Positions 24,302-32,308 of a stretch of DNA of 45,019 nucleotides are shown piece after piece. The position numbers and the translations under genes were made by a program. The notes beneath the pieces are model-generated. The model did no database searches, was not told the origin of the DNA, and saw nothing but the letters and a program-made list of their open reading frames with translations. The stretch covers positions 1 to 45,019 of the forward strand of contig MWDY01000287.1 of assembly GCA_002070755.1 (NCBI GenBank), read 5' to 3'. The stretch is from Spirochaetes bacterium ADurb.Bin110. GTDB lineage: Bacteria > Spirochaetota > Spirochaetia > Treponematales > Rectinemataceae. How positions within the stretch are numbered: the stretch's first letter is position 1; each line of letters starts with the position of its first letter.

Positions 24302-24330
24302 ATAGTAAAAAAGGGCTATTGCCGCGTCAA
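24302..24330 (-). promoter_or_regulatory. Promoter of the PAS/HisKA_2 gene, exactly leaderless
   Basis: On the minus strand TTGACG (24325-24330), a 17-nt spacer and TACTAT (24302-24307). Six bases (gaaaga) then separate it from ATG 24295. This is the clearest leaderless arrangement in the window and it fixes the start codon. Confidence 0.65.
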
Positions 24331-24410
24331 TAGACAAAAATGCAGCATGCTTGCCTTTACATTGAATCTTCGTGCACCCACATAGCACATAGAAAAAAAA
24401 TATAAAACGA

Positions 24411-24419
24411 TGCTAGTAT
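24411..24419 (+). promoter_or_regulatory. Extended -10 promoter of the PHP phosphatase gene
   Basis: TGcTAGTAT (24411-24419) fits the extended -10 form, and the ATG at 24425 begins 5 nt later. No Shine-Dalgarno sequence precedes the ATG. A second TATAAA lies at 24401-24406. Confidence 0.42.
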
Positions 24420-24424
24420 GTGGC

Positions 24425-25294
24425 ATGGCCTTTAGTTTTCATACCCACACACTGTTTTGCGATGGAAAAGCAGATGCAGCTACAATGGCTCGCACCGCAT
24501 TCGAACATCAATACACTCATCTCGGGTTTTCCGCCCATGCACCAATTTCCTTCGAAACAGATTGCAATTTGCCCTGGTGTAAGGCTGATTCCTATGTCTC
24601 TGCTATCCATTCTTTAGCACGGGAATATGCGCCAAAGGGTATGAAGATATTCTTGGGTCTAGAGACCGAATACGCACCTGGAATAGCAATGCCTAACGAC
24701 CCAGCTTACGAGCCTATGCATCTTGATTACCGAATAGGATCAGTTCACTATGTCACCGTTCCAGGCGAATATCCATTTACCGTTGATGAACCAGAAGAGC
24801 AATTTGCCCTACATGTCCAAGATTGGGCACCAGATGGCGATTATCGCAAAATCTGGAAGCGATATTGGCGGCATATTTCTGAAATGATAGAAGCTGGTGG
24901 ATTCGATATAATAGGGCATTTCGACTTAGTAAAGAAAAACAATATCGCTGGACGCTGGTTCGATGAAGAAAATCGAGCTTATGTGGATGCCGCATTCCAA
25001 GCTTTGGACCTTGCTGCTGAAAAAGATTATCTCGCGGAAATAAATACTGGAGGTATTGCACGAAGCAAGCGCGGCGAGCCCTATCCGTCAGTCTTCATCC
25101 TTAAAAGAATGCAGGAAAAAGGCATAAGAATTACCATTGGAGATGATGCACATGCGCCTTCGCATATTGGTGCATATCAGCTCAAAGCCTTGGAAATCGC
25201 AGAGATAGCAGGATATAAATCGCTGTGGTATATGGATGCTCCTGGTATTTGGAAAGAAGTCGCCCTAGGGTCCATGAAAACTCAGCGTCGATAG
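24425..25294 (+). CDS. PHP-domain phosphatase, histidinol-phosphatase (HisK) type
   Basis: This 289-residue member of the polymerase-and-histidinol-phosphatase superfamily has trinuclear metal-site motifs throughout: FHTHTLFCDGKA at the N-terminus, GFSAHAP (about 38), LGLETEY, GSVHY, IGHFDL (about 163) and GDDAHAPSHIG (about 240). HisK-type enzymes hydrolyse L-histidinol phosphate in histidine synthesis. No other his gene is in the window, so a different phosphomonoester is possible. ATG 24425 puts the HTH motif at residues 6-8, as normal. An in-frame ATG five codons upstream (24410) lies within the promoter. Confidence 0.85.
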   Translation: MAFSFHTHTLFCDGKADAATMARTAFEHQYTHLGFSAHAPISFETDCNLPWCKADSYVSAIHSLAREYAPKGMKIFLGLETEYAPGIAMPNDPAYEPMHLDYRIGSVHYVTVPGEYPFTVDEPEEQFALHVQDWAPDGDYRKIWKRYWRHISEMIEAGGFDIIGHFDLVKKNNIAGRWFDEENRAYVDAAFQALDLAAEKDYLAEINTGGIARSKRGEPYPSVFILKRMQEKGIRITIGDDAHAPSHIGAYQLKALEIAEIAGYKSLWYMDAPGIWKEVALGSMKTQRR

Positions 25295-25295
25295 A

Positions 25296-25652
25296 TCAGC
25301 GGTTCTTTCGCTCGTCGCTTTTTTGGCACTCGACGCAGAGTACCGCATAGGGAATAGCCTCTAGACGCTCATCTGGAATTTTCTTGCCACACTTTGCGCA
25401 AAAGCCATAGCGACCCTGGTTGATTCGAAGGAGTGCTGATTCTATTGCTCGGTAGCGCTTTAGATCTTGAGAACTCAAGGCTTCAATCATGATTCTATCG
25501 ATATCATCAGATGCGATATCGGCTGAATCTTTAGGATCGGTCTCGGAAAGGGCTTTTCTGAGCTCCTTATTCGATTCAGCGATTGTATTCAAAATCTCTT
25601 GTCTCTGGGCTAGCAAGAGTTTCTTCATTTTTTCGATGAAGGCATTCTCCAT
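25296..25652 (-). CDS. DksA/TraR-family C4 zinc-finger protein
   Basis: This 118-residue protein has an N-terminal coiled coil and a C-terminal C4 zinc finger, C85-x2-C88-x17-C106-x2-C109 (GFCAKCGKKIP and VLCVECQ). This is the DksA/TraR architecture; such proteins enter the RNA polymerase secondary channel and modulate promoters, often with ppGpp. The frame extends 20 codons upstream, but ATG 25652 has a gggggagag ribosome-binding site and is preferred. It is divergent from infA, so the two share a 269-bp control region. It is shorter than E. coli DksA (151), closer to DksA2/TraR-like forms. Confidence 0.9.
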   Translation of the reverse strand: MENAFIEKMKKLLLAQRQEILNTIAESNKELRKALSETDPKDSADIASDDIDRIMIEALSSQDLKRYRAIESALLRINQGRYGFCAKCGKKIPDERLEAIPYAVLCVECQKSDERKNR

Positions 25653-25763
25653 CTCTCTCCCCCTCATCAGTTGCTGGCAAAAGCAAAAAATCAGTATGCA
25701 GCGGATGGGCACAATGCATCACATTGCTAAAAATGTCAAGACATGTGGAGAGATATCCTCATG

Positions 25764-25792
25764 TTGACATTCTATGCATTGGTCCATACTAT
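25764..25792 (+). promoter_or_regulatory. Strong promoter of infA
   Basis: A consensus TTGACA (25764-25769), a 17-nt spacer and TACTAT (25787-25792) predict a start near 25799. That leaves a 5' leader of about 123 nt before infA, one of the longest in the window. Confidence 0.75.
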
Positions 25793-25830
25793 TTCATTCG
25801 CACTGCGGCTGCAAGAGTTTTCTTTTGTGG

Positions 25831-25895
25831 CCTTTGCGCAAGCTGTGGTCTTGCAAAGGACGGATGTAGATTCGCTCAATAATGAGCTGACATCC
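25831..25895 (+). promoter_or_regulatory. Two-hairpin structured leader of infA
   Basis: Hairpin 1 (25831-25859) pairs cctttg with caaagg and then caag with cttg, interrupted by a 2-nt bulge, around a 7-nt loop. Hairpin 2 (25862-25895) has an outer ggatgt/acatcc stem and an inner gctca-ATAA-tgagc stem. The infA ribosome-binding site lies about 20 nt further on. There is no T-run after either hairpin, so a terminator is unlikely. A regulatory leader or protein-binding site for autoregulation is possible. Confidence 0.5.
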
Positions 25896-25921
25896 TGAAA
25901 CCTTATTATCAAGGAGTATAT

Positions 25922-26140
25922 GTGGCTAAAGAAGAAGCTATTGAGGTAGAAGGCATCGTAAAAGAGGCTCTTCCAAACACGATGTTCCGTGTAGAATTAG
26001 CAAATGGGCACATCATTCTTGCGCACCTGTCTGGGAAAATGCGCAAGCACTATATCAGAATTGTGCCAGGCGATAAAGTAAAAGTTGGCCTCTCGCCATA
26101 CGATTTGAACCGAGGACGAATTATTTATCGCGAGAAATAG
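25922..26140 (+). CDS. infA: Translation initiation factor IF-1
   Basis: This 72-residue OB-fold protein occupies the ribosomal A site during initiation. The family sequence is plain: [24 protein letters not shown], the [18 protein letters not shown] core and [21 protein letters not shown] at the end. Translation starts at GTG 25922, with aaggag 6 nt upstream; the overlapping ATG at 25920 is out of frame. The stop lies inside the 3' end of the convergent Smr gene (20-bp overlap). Confidence 0.97.
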   Translation: MAKEEAIEVEGIVKEALPNTMFRVELANGHIILAHLSGKMRKHYIRIVPGDKVKVGLSPYDLNRGRIIYREK

Positions 26141-26588
26141 GAGGTCGAATGCGGACCCAGGTAGCACCCTTGCCACCATGCCGACTGTCTGCAAAATCAA
26201 ATTCTCCTGCCTGTGGATTCTTTTCCAGCTCTTCCCGAACTATACGTATTAGAACCTGATCCTCATGTGAATGATTTCCCTTTCCATGTATAATGCTCAC
26301 TTTTTCAAGGCCTCTGGCTGCACTATTAGCGATAAAGGTTTGGATCATCTGACGAGCTTCTTCCGCATACAATCCGTGGAGATCTAGTTCATCTTGAGGA
26401 AGCATGCGCTTAAACCTGGAGTAGGCAAAAATAGAATCCAATCTGTCACCTGGTTCTGAATCCTCTTTAGTTTTATCTTTGTCGATGGGCTCATGAATCT
26501 CGAGCCATCGCTCTAGCGTCTGCGATACGCTGTCATCGCTTACCTCTTGATAGCTACTGTTCGATGAGAGGGGCTTTTTACAAGGCAT
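26121..26588 (-). CDS. Smr-domain protein (MutS2 C-terminal-like)
   Basis: This 155-residue protein has a charged, probably flexible N-terminal half. A C-terminal Smr domain (about 67-150) shows [27 protein letters not shown] and a final [10 protein letters not shown]. Smr domains nick branched DNA or cleave RNA, for example at collided ribosomes. The frame is open to 26645, but ATG 26588 is preceded by gaggag at 6 nt and is preferred. The short N-terminus matches the stand-alone YdaL-type architecture. It is convergent and overlaps infA by 20 bp. Confidence 0.88.
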   Translation of the reverse strand: MPCKKPLSSNSSYQEVSDDSVSQTLERWLEIHEPIDKDKTKEDSEPGDRLDSIFAYSRFKRMLPQDELDLHGLYAEEARQMIQTFIANSAARGLEKVSIIHGKGNHSHEDQVLIRIVREELEKNPQAGEFDFADSRHGGKGATWVRIRPPISRDK

Positions 26589-26732
26589 AGACTGCTCCTC
26601 ATACTCTATGGTGATTAATTTAGACTCTTCTTCGAGTGTATACATAGCACAAGATTGAATTTATTTCAGGGGGCTAATATGAGGATTTCGAGTTTATACA
26701 AGAAGCGTGCAACACTATTCTCATGACCTGCC

Positions 26733-26761
26733 TTGCTATACCGAGAATCGACGATTATGAT
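26733..26761 (+). promoter_or_regulatory. Promoter of the acyltransferase gene
   Basis: TTGCTA (26733-26738), a 17-nt spacer and TATGAT (26756-26761) give a predicted start near 26768. The resulting leader is about 14 nt and has no clear Shine-Dalgarno sequence before ATG 26782. Confidence 0.5.
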
Positions 26762-26781
26762 CGTGAGCAGGGTTACCATTC

Positions 26782-28062
26782 ATGATTCTCAACCGACGAT
26801 ACTCTCCGACAAATTTCAAGTTCTTCACATGGCTTTTAAGGTCTACCTATGGAAATTGGCTCAAGTGGAAATATCGGATTGTTGCAATAAATACTGAACT
26901 CTTTGAAGAACTTAAGCCTCCATTCATTATGGTAGGAAATCATACGACGCTTCTTGATCCCTTCATCGCCAGCACTTTTGTGCCTTTCCCCATACACTGG
27001 GTTGCTAGCGACGGCAATATGAGAAATCCGATCATGCGCTTTATGCTGATCAAGCTTGTAGGAAGTATTCCAAAATCAAAAGCTATACCAGATATCGAGA
27101 CTGTCAATTGGATCGTAGATTTAGTAAAGAATAAGCGTAGTGTAGTCGGAATGTACCCCGAAGGTCAGAGCACTTGGACAGGCACCGCCTTTCCAGTTTT
27201 TCTTTCTAGTGCAAAGCTGCTGCGCTTATTGCGAGTCCCTGTAGTATTGGCAAAGACAAATGGTGGATATCTTGCAAAACCTCGATGGTCTCATGTTCGA
27301 CGGCAAGGAAAAGTTGAAGTCTCGTTTTCGCTTCTGTTTAGACCGGAACAGCTACAGGTAATGGGACTCTCGACCATAGATCGATTGCTCAACAATGCGC
27401 TTTGTTATGATGATTCGGCTTGGTGTAAGCACAAAGGCATCCAATTCAAAAGCACAAAAGGCGCAGAGAGCCTTGAACTAGCGCTATACATTTGTCCTCG
27501 TTGCGGAGAAAGGGCTTCTATGAGCAGCGCGGGCAATCTATTTACCTGCAAACAGTGCGGATTTGCCGTAGAATATCAATACGATGGTTCATTCTTGCTT
27601 CGCTCTGAAGGCAATCAAGGAAGCTATCTACCGCCGTTCGACGAGGATCCTTTTCTCGACTCAATCGTAAGCTGGAATAGTTTCCAGAGTAGGCTTTTAT
27701 ATCAATACCTCTCGGGCCTGGAGAGAGTAAACCTTGAAGCTCCATTCTTTTTCGACCAGCCAGTCAAGCTAAAGCGTGGAAAACGCATGGATAGTATGGA
27801 GACTTTGCTCATAGGGCGTATCGAACTCTATATGGACCGTCTCGAATTCCATGACACTCGAAATGCCAAACTCAAATCAATCGTTTTTCCTATGGAGCAA
27901 ATCGACGGAGAAGGCGTGCTAAAGTGGAATTTCTTCGAGTTCTATCATAGCATGAATGTCTATCGCGTAGTCTTCAAAGACCAAAAAGCATCAGGCAGAA
28001 AATATTCCGACGCCATTAGTGTGTTGCATCAAATCTCTGAGTCTCATTTTCCTGGGCGATAA
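26782..28062 (+). CDS. PlsC-type acyltransferase fused to a zinc ribbon and a C-terminal domain
   Basis: This is a 426-residue protein. Residues 1-230 are a lysophospholipid/glycerol-phosphate acyltransferase domain with motif I NHTTLLD (N53-H54 to D59, slightly off the usual NHxxxxD) and motif III YPEGQSTW (about 125-132). A C2-C2 zinc ribbon follows, with CPRC (238-241) and CKQC (256-259). The last ~165 residues are of unknown fold and rich in aromatic residues. Ordinary PlsC ends near residue 240. It probably acylates 1-acylglycerol-3-phosphate at the membrane, but the extra parts suggest another substrate or a regulatory surface. Its last 19 bp overlap the convergent gltS-type gene. Confidence 0.8.
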   Translation: MILNRRYSPTNFKFFTWLLRSTYGNWLKWKYRIVAINTELFEELKPPFIMVGNHTTLLDPFIASTFVPFPIHWVASDGNMRNPIMRFMLIKLVGSIPKSKAIPDIETVNWIVDLVKNKRSVVGMYPEGQSTWTGTAFPVFLSSAKLLRLLRVPVVLAKTNGGYLAKPRWSHVRRQGKVEVSFSLLFRPEQLQVMGLSTIDRLLNNALCYDDSAWCKHKGIQFKSTKGAESLELALYICPRCGERASMSSAGNLFTCKQCGFAVEYQYDGSFLLRSEGNQGSYLPPFDEDPFLDSIVSWNSFQSRLLYQYLSGLERVNLEAPFFFDQPVKLKRGKRMDSMETLLIGRIELYMDRLEFHDTRNAKLKSIVFPMEQIDGEGVLKWNFFEFYHSMNVYRVVFKDQKASGRKYSDAISVLHQISESHFPGR

Positions 28063-29459
28063 AAATTGACCCTAGGCGCGGCAAATCGCCTTTTTCTCGC
28101 GAGAATCCAATACACTACTGACACAAATAGCAAATAGGCTGCAGCTATTACCATGAAAATCCAATATGGAACCATAGATCCGCTCGTATAGGCCTTTGCT
28201 GGCAAATTGATAGCGAGAATGAATGGTATGGCCAGCACGAAGGTCAGGCCAGCTGAAAGCATATAGTCTGAGGTTACCTTTGTCTTGAATTCAGGATCCA
28301 TGACCCTTAGAAGAGCCAAACCAGTAGAAAGCGTGCCGGTAGAAACCCCGTAGAGCATAAGCATTCGCTCGAATCTAAAATCTCGGAAAATCCGCGAACT
28401 CACCCATGGAATCGTGTAGTACACCATGAATCCACACAATGTAGACATAAGGAGAATCGGAAACCAGTATTTCCCGACAAATACCAAGGAAATAGCAGCA
28501 AGTGCACCAGCAACCATATAATCGACTGAAGTACCTGAAATCCTAGATAGGGCATCGTCGTCGAGCACATATCCCACTTTGAGCAGATCCATTATTTTTC
28601 TGACTAATATAGCTATGATGGCTGAAAAGATAAAATTAATGCCCCAAAGATTGGTTGCAAGCTCTGCTCCAGCTTTTCCTGCGAATCCAAGCAGGAAGGA
28701 TATCCCTTTTAAGGCTAGATAGCTGAGCAGGTAGACAAACACGACGACTGCAAAATGAAAACTAAAGGAATCAATAGCTTCAGAATCTGTGGTTAGCCGC
28801 TCTCCAACTGGTTTTTCGGTACCCTTTGGAACTATGCCAGTTAGCAAAGCCTTATCAGACATGATACTAACTTGCTCTAACTTCATCCAACCTAAACGTA
28901 TGCCTTTGTGGATTAGAAGCATTCCTCCAAAACATGCCCAGAGATAGCCGATTGCCGCAAAGGTAAGCCCAACGGTTGCCCCTCCCTCAAAACCCATGGA
29001 CTCCCAGCCTTTTCCTATGGCGTAGGCCTGCCCAGGGCCAAGGGCAAAACCCAGGGGAAGATGCAAGCCAAATGCAGGGTGAATATTCGGCAAGAAGAAT
29101 AAGGTGAGAACAAGGCCAAGAAGCCCTTGTGAAGCATATCCAAAAAGAATGACTGCTGACATGCCAAGCACGCTTCCATTTGAACGAGAACCTTTGATCT
29201 TGGGCGGCGAAGAACGAAGAGACATACTTATAAAAGAAAGGTTGAGCAAATGATAGACAAGATCTCCAAGCCTGTTCGTCCCATAGCCGATGGCTGGCAT
29301 AAGATAGTTATACAAAGGCAAAAGCAGAAAACCAGCCGTCAAAGCATTTGGCACAAGATACTTCTGCAGAAAACGAATCTTAGACCTCAAAAAAGTAGCT
29401 ATCACTAGGGCAAAGGAAATAAGCCCTGCATCTATAACGATTTTCCAACTGAAATCCAT
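28044..29459 (-). CDS. gltS: Sodium/glutamate symporter-like membrane carrier
   Basis: This 471-residue polytopic protein resembles GltS. Similar segments are the N-terminal helix with FLRSKIRFLQKYLVPNALTAGFLLLP, the GLVLTLFF region and LPLGFALGPGQAYAIGKGWESMGFEGGATVGLTFAAIG. That last segment is the re-entrant substrate loop of the ESS (glutamate:Na+) family. GltS from E. coli has about 400 residues, so this is somewhat longer and could be a divergent family member. Ribosome-binding site aggagcggatc. It stands alone on the minus strand, with a 63-bp gap to the nudC stop. Confidence 0.82.
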   Translation of the reverse strand: MDFSWKIVIDAGLISFALVIATFLRSKIRFLQKYLVPNALTAGFLLLPLYNYLMPAIGYGTNRLGDLVYHLLNLSFISMSLRSSPPKIKGSRSNGSVLGMSAVILFGYASQGLLGLVLTLFFLPNIHPAFGLHLPLGFALGPGQAYAIGKGWESMGFEGGATVGLTFAAIGYLWACFGGMLLIHKGIRLGWMKLEQVSIMSDKALLTGIVPKGTEKPVGERLTTDSEAIDSFSFHFAVVVFVYLLSYLALKGISFLLGFAGKAGAELATNLWGINFIFSAIIAILVRKIMDLLKVGYVLDDDALSRISGTSVDYMVAGALAAISLVFVGKYWFPILLMSTLCGFMVYYTIPWVSSRIFRDFRFERMLMLYGVSTGTLSTGLALLRVMDPEFKTKVTSDYMLSAGLTFVLAIPFILAINLPAKAYTSGSMVPYWIFMVIAAAYLLFVSVVYWILARKRRFAAPRVNFYRPGK

Positions 29460-29522
29460 GATCCGCTCCTATATATCGACAAGTGTAGGATGAATTGCAA
29501 GCAAAATCAAATAATAAAGAGA

Positions 29523-30428
29523 TCAGGCCTTAGAAAAACCCCCAGCTATGAAGCTGTCTATCAAATAACGAGCAATACTTCCTTTCAATGGAAGCTCTGG
29601 CAGATCATCGGCCCTATACCAGGCGATATGATCGATTTCATTCCTGTCCGGCCGTGCTTCGCCATATGCCCATTCTGCAACGAATCCAATCATAAGAGAA
29701 TCTGGGAATGGCCATGGTTGAGAACGCATATAGCGTAGATTTTTTACTTCTATCCCTGCTTCTTCGCGTATCTCTCGAATGGCTGCTTCTTCGAGCGTCT
29801 CTCCAATCTCCACAAAGCCTGCAATTAAGCTGTGCCTATTACGGGGAAATCGTACATTATGCCCTAATAGAATCGAATTCTCCCTGCGCACAAGCACTAT
29901 TACTGCGGGCGACATTCGAGGAAAGAAAATTCTCTTGCAGCGCGGACAGAATCTTGCGGCATATGCATTATCATCGAGCCGCTCCTTAACCTCTTCGTTT
30001 TCTTTTGCATCGACAAGAGGGTATCCGCAGGCTCCGCAGAATCGCGAGACGGATGCCCATTGACTATGTGCTTTGGCCATGAGCATGAATCGACTAAACT
30101 CTGAAGGATAAGAGACGACAAGTTCACGGACAGGAAATGGAATGGCTTCGCCCAAACCTAATCTCTTGAGCATGATATCATCATTTTCTTGAATCTGGAT
30201 CGCTCCATATTTCTTTTCATCAAATTCAAAAGCTGAATAGGAATAGCGATCCGATGTAAAAGAGAATAGATCAGGTGGCATCTGATAGAATGGCCAACAT
30301 ACGGCTTCAGGTCTTGTCGATATGGTGAGAGAAGGATCATCGAGAAAGCGCATATTATCGGCGTTATGCTGAGGAATGAGGCAGTCCTGTCCCTGAAAAA
30401 CGACAAAACTATCTGGAAATATGGTCAT
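29523..30428 (-). CDS. nudC: NAD(+) diphosphatase (NudC)
   Basis: This 301-residue Nudix hydrolase splits NAD(H) to NMN(H) and AMP; in E. coli it also removes NAD caps from RNA. The zinc ribbon uses C131, C134, C161 and C164. The Nudix box spans about 204-226 ([22 protein letters not shown]), and the NudC-specific [11 protein letters not shown] follows at 236-246. The start overlaps the upstream upp-like stop (ATGA), so translation is coupled. The N-terminal ~125 residues are the variable NudC domain. Confidence 0.95.
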   Translation of the reverse strand: MTIFPDSFVVFQGQDCLIPQHNADNMRFLDDPSLTISTRPEAVCWPFYQMPPDLFSFTSDRYSYSAFEFDEKKYGAIQIQENDDIMLKRLGLGEAIPFPVRELVVSYPSEFSRFMLMAKAHSQWASVSRFCGACGYPLVDAKENEEVKERLDDNAYAARFCPRCKRIFFPRMSPAVIVLVRRENSILLGHNVRFPRNRHSLIAGFVEIGETLEEAAIREIREEAGIEVKNLRYMRSQPWPFPDSLMIGFVAEWAYGEARPDRNEIDHIAWYRADDLPELPLKGSIARYLIDSFIAGGFSKA

Positions 30429-31495
30429 GTTCTATGCCTAAGTACTGTCTCTTCGATTATCTGAAGTTGTGAACGGTACAACCCAGTGATGTTGGTTCCA
30501 TAATCTGCAACTAGTCTTAGCATATCCCGCGGATGGAGATCCTCATCGCTGCCGTTTATGCGGTCACCGGCATCGCCCAGCCCTGGCATGATATAAGCAC
30601 GTTCGTTGAGGCTTGGATCCATCCATAGAGTATATACTGTTATGTTATCGATGGCCCGAATCACACGAAGAGTCCCTTTCAGCGCACTTATTACATTGAA
30701 AAACTTTATTGAAGCCGGTCTTACTCCCTGTTCAAGAAGATATTTCACAACGGTGACAAGAGAACCGCCTGTTGCATTCATTGGATCTGCAAAGAGCAGA
30801 TGCTTGCCATCCAGCTTAGAAAGTTCAAAATATGAATGGTCGAGATCTAGCACATATTCCATAGTGTTTTCACTCTTGCTCTCATCGCGCTTGATCTTGA
30901 AAAGCGCAAAAGGAGTAAGATAAGCAGTTGAAGAATACTCCTGAATTTCCTTGGAGAGTATCATCGATGGCAGCAGAGCACCCCTCAACATGACACACAT
31001 GACCGTATCGTGCACAGCGCTATCTACATTAGGTATTTTATGTACAGCATAGTTCTGTACAGGAATAGTAACGGGCGTGCGCACAATAAGGTAGTTCTTA
31101 TTGGTCTTGCCCGCTACACCAAAAGCCAGTGTAAATAAAAGCTCGAAAGCTCGCTGAATGTAGTAGACGAACTCCTGATGCCCGGTATTCACATCTCGCA
31201 ACTTGGCAATCAATCGTGAAACTTCACCGTGAGTCTCCTGAGGAGACACAAAGGAATAGACTTGAATGCGCGGCTCCGATGCGCAGATCTCTTGCATTAG
31301 TTTGCCCATCTGATTGTAGAGCTCTATTAAAACAATTTCCTCATGGCGTTTCTGTGCTTCCGAGGCACTGTTGGAAAGAATATTGAAAGAGGCCATTGCC
31401 TGCTCATAGAGCTCATTCATCCGCGAAAGGTATTGGAGATCGCTCTCCATAAGGTAACCATCGAGATCCGTAGCTTTCAAGATAATCTTATTCAC
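30425..31495 (-). CDS. upp: Uracil phosphoribosyltransferase with a long N-terminal extension
   Basis: This 356-residue protein has a C-terminal ~190 residues that are a UPRTase. It contains MLRGALLPS (PRPP pyrophosphate loop), [13 protein letters not shown] (PRPP-binding motif) and [13 protein letters not shown], the uracil-binding end. A standard Upp has about 210 residues. Here about 140 extra N-terminal residues are helical and rich in Met, Glu and Gln, without a motif I know. Start: GTG 31495 has ggag 6 nt upstream. An in-frame TTG at 31507 is open but poorly spaced. It sits between pduL and nudC on one transcript. Reaction: uracil plus PRPP to UMP. Confidence 0.86.
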   Translation of the reverse strand: MNKIILKATDLDGYLMESDLQYLSRMNELYEQAMASFNILSNSASEAQKRHEEIVLIELYNQMGKLMQEICASEPRIQVYSFVSPQETHGEVSRLIAKLRDVNTGHQEFVYYIQRAFELLFTLAFGVAGKTNKNYLIVRTPVTIPVQNYAVHKIPNVDSAVHDTVMCVMLRGALLPSMILSKEIQEYSSTAYLTPFALFKIKRDESKSENTMEYVLDLDHSYFELSKLDGKHLLFADPMNATGGSLVTVVKYLLEQGVRPASIKFFNVISALKGTLRVIRAIDNITVYTLWMDPSLNERAYIMPGLGDAGDRINGSDEDLHPRDMLRLVADYGTNITGLYRSQLQIIEETVLRHRT

Positions 31496-31555
31496 AGTGT
31501 GCTCCAATCTATAGCTTGCACTCCTATCGCTCTTAATCTGGTCAATACATCAACA

Positions 31556-32131
31556 CTACACGATTTGGCCTATCGCTCCGCTTGTAATGCCAAGCGCATT
31601 ACCCTCGTCGAAATCGATGTGGCATTCTAGAGCATAAGTAGGGTGGACTCTGCATACCACATTTAGAAGAATCGCTCCACGTTCTTCCCCTGCTTTAAGC
31701 TTGACGATTTGTTTGTCACTTACTCCAAAATGCTTGGCTGTCTCTAAATCGAAATGAATATGCCGCTTTGCAATGATAAGACCTCGTTCCTTTTTTATCG
31801 AGCCAGCAGGACCAATTACCTCAAAGGGGAAACTACCTTCGAGCTGGCCTGATTCGCGCACCGGGCACCCTTGCACACCTAACTTGAAGACATCGCTCAC
31901 TAGGATTTCGCACTGAGTGTCTTTGCGTTCAGGGCCGAGAATTCGCACTCCTTCGAGTTGCCCCTTTGGGCCCTTTATCGTAACTGTCTCTGCACAAGCA
32001 AACTGACCTGGCTGAATGAGGTCCTTAGTCTTAGTGAGCTCATGACCTTTCCCAAAAAGCATCTCGAGATCTTCATGATTTACATGGATATGGTGGTTTG
32101 ATAGATTGATGATTATATCCATCTTGGGCAT
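31556..32131 (-). CDS. pduL: Phosphate propanoyltransferase (PduL-type phosphotransacylase)
   Basis: This 191-residue zinc enzyme exchanges phosphate and CoA on acyl groups, such as propionyl- or acetyl-CoA. The His-rich motifs are visible: SNHHIHVNHEDL at the N-terminus (metal-binding H13-H16) and AKRHIHF at about 122-128, with GPAGSIKKERG between. The protein starts directly with the catalytic domain and has no N-terminal microcompartment targeting helix, so it is probably cytosolic. There are no microcompartment shell genes nearby. Ribosome-binding site aggagg. First gene of a pduL-upp-nudC operon. Confidence 0.92.
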   Translation of the reverse strand: MPKMDIIINLSNHHIHVNHEDLEMLFGKGHELTKTKDLIQPGQFACAETVTIKGPKGQLEGVRILGPERKDTQCEILVSDVFKLGVQGCPVRESGQLEGSFPFEVIGPAGSIKKERGLIIAKRHIHFDLETAKHFGVSDKQIVKLKAGEERGAILLNVVCRVHPTYALECHIDFDEGNALGITSGAIGQIV

Positions 32132-32145
32132 TTAATCCTCCTAGC

Positions 32146-32202
32146 TAAGAACGATAGACTGAATGCGGCTATGATATTGTTTTTTCATAAGCACGATAGA
32201 CT
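32146..32202. repeat. Two direct repeats in the pduL promoter-leader, 42 bp apart
   Basis: taagaacgatagact (32146-32160) and taagcacgatagact (32188-32202) differ at one of 15 positions. They repeat at a 42-bp period, close to four DNA turns. Read on the minus strand, the second copy lies directly after the -10 hexamer and covers the predicted start, and the other lies in the leader. This is the expected arrangement of two operators on one face of the helix. Confidence 0.5.
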
Positions 32203-32231
32203 ATTCTATCTCAGAAGAGGTTTTGCCGCAA
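32203..32231 (-). promoter_or_regulatory. Promoter of the pduL-upp-nudC operon
   Basis: On the minus strand TTGCGG (32226-32231), a 17-nt spacer and TAGAAT (32203-32208). The predicted start near 32196 gives a leader of about 65 nt containing the direct repeats and the aggagg ribosome-binding site. Confidence 0.6.
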
Positions 32232-32308
32232 GAATAGGAAGGTTATTGCCAGCAAAGGAATGAAGCTGATTATCTTTGTTCATACCTATTTTGCTAGAAA
32301 AATCTTCC

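Noticed and set aside
24296..24388. A longer N-terminus for the PAS kinase from the ATG at 24388
   Set aside because: The extra 31 codons contain a TTGACG-17-TACTAT promoter ending just before ATG 24295.
25920..25922. The ATG at 25920 as the infA start
   Set aside because: It is out of frame with infA; the GTG two bases later has the correct frame and ribosome-binding site spacing.
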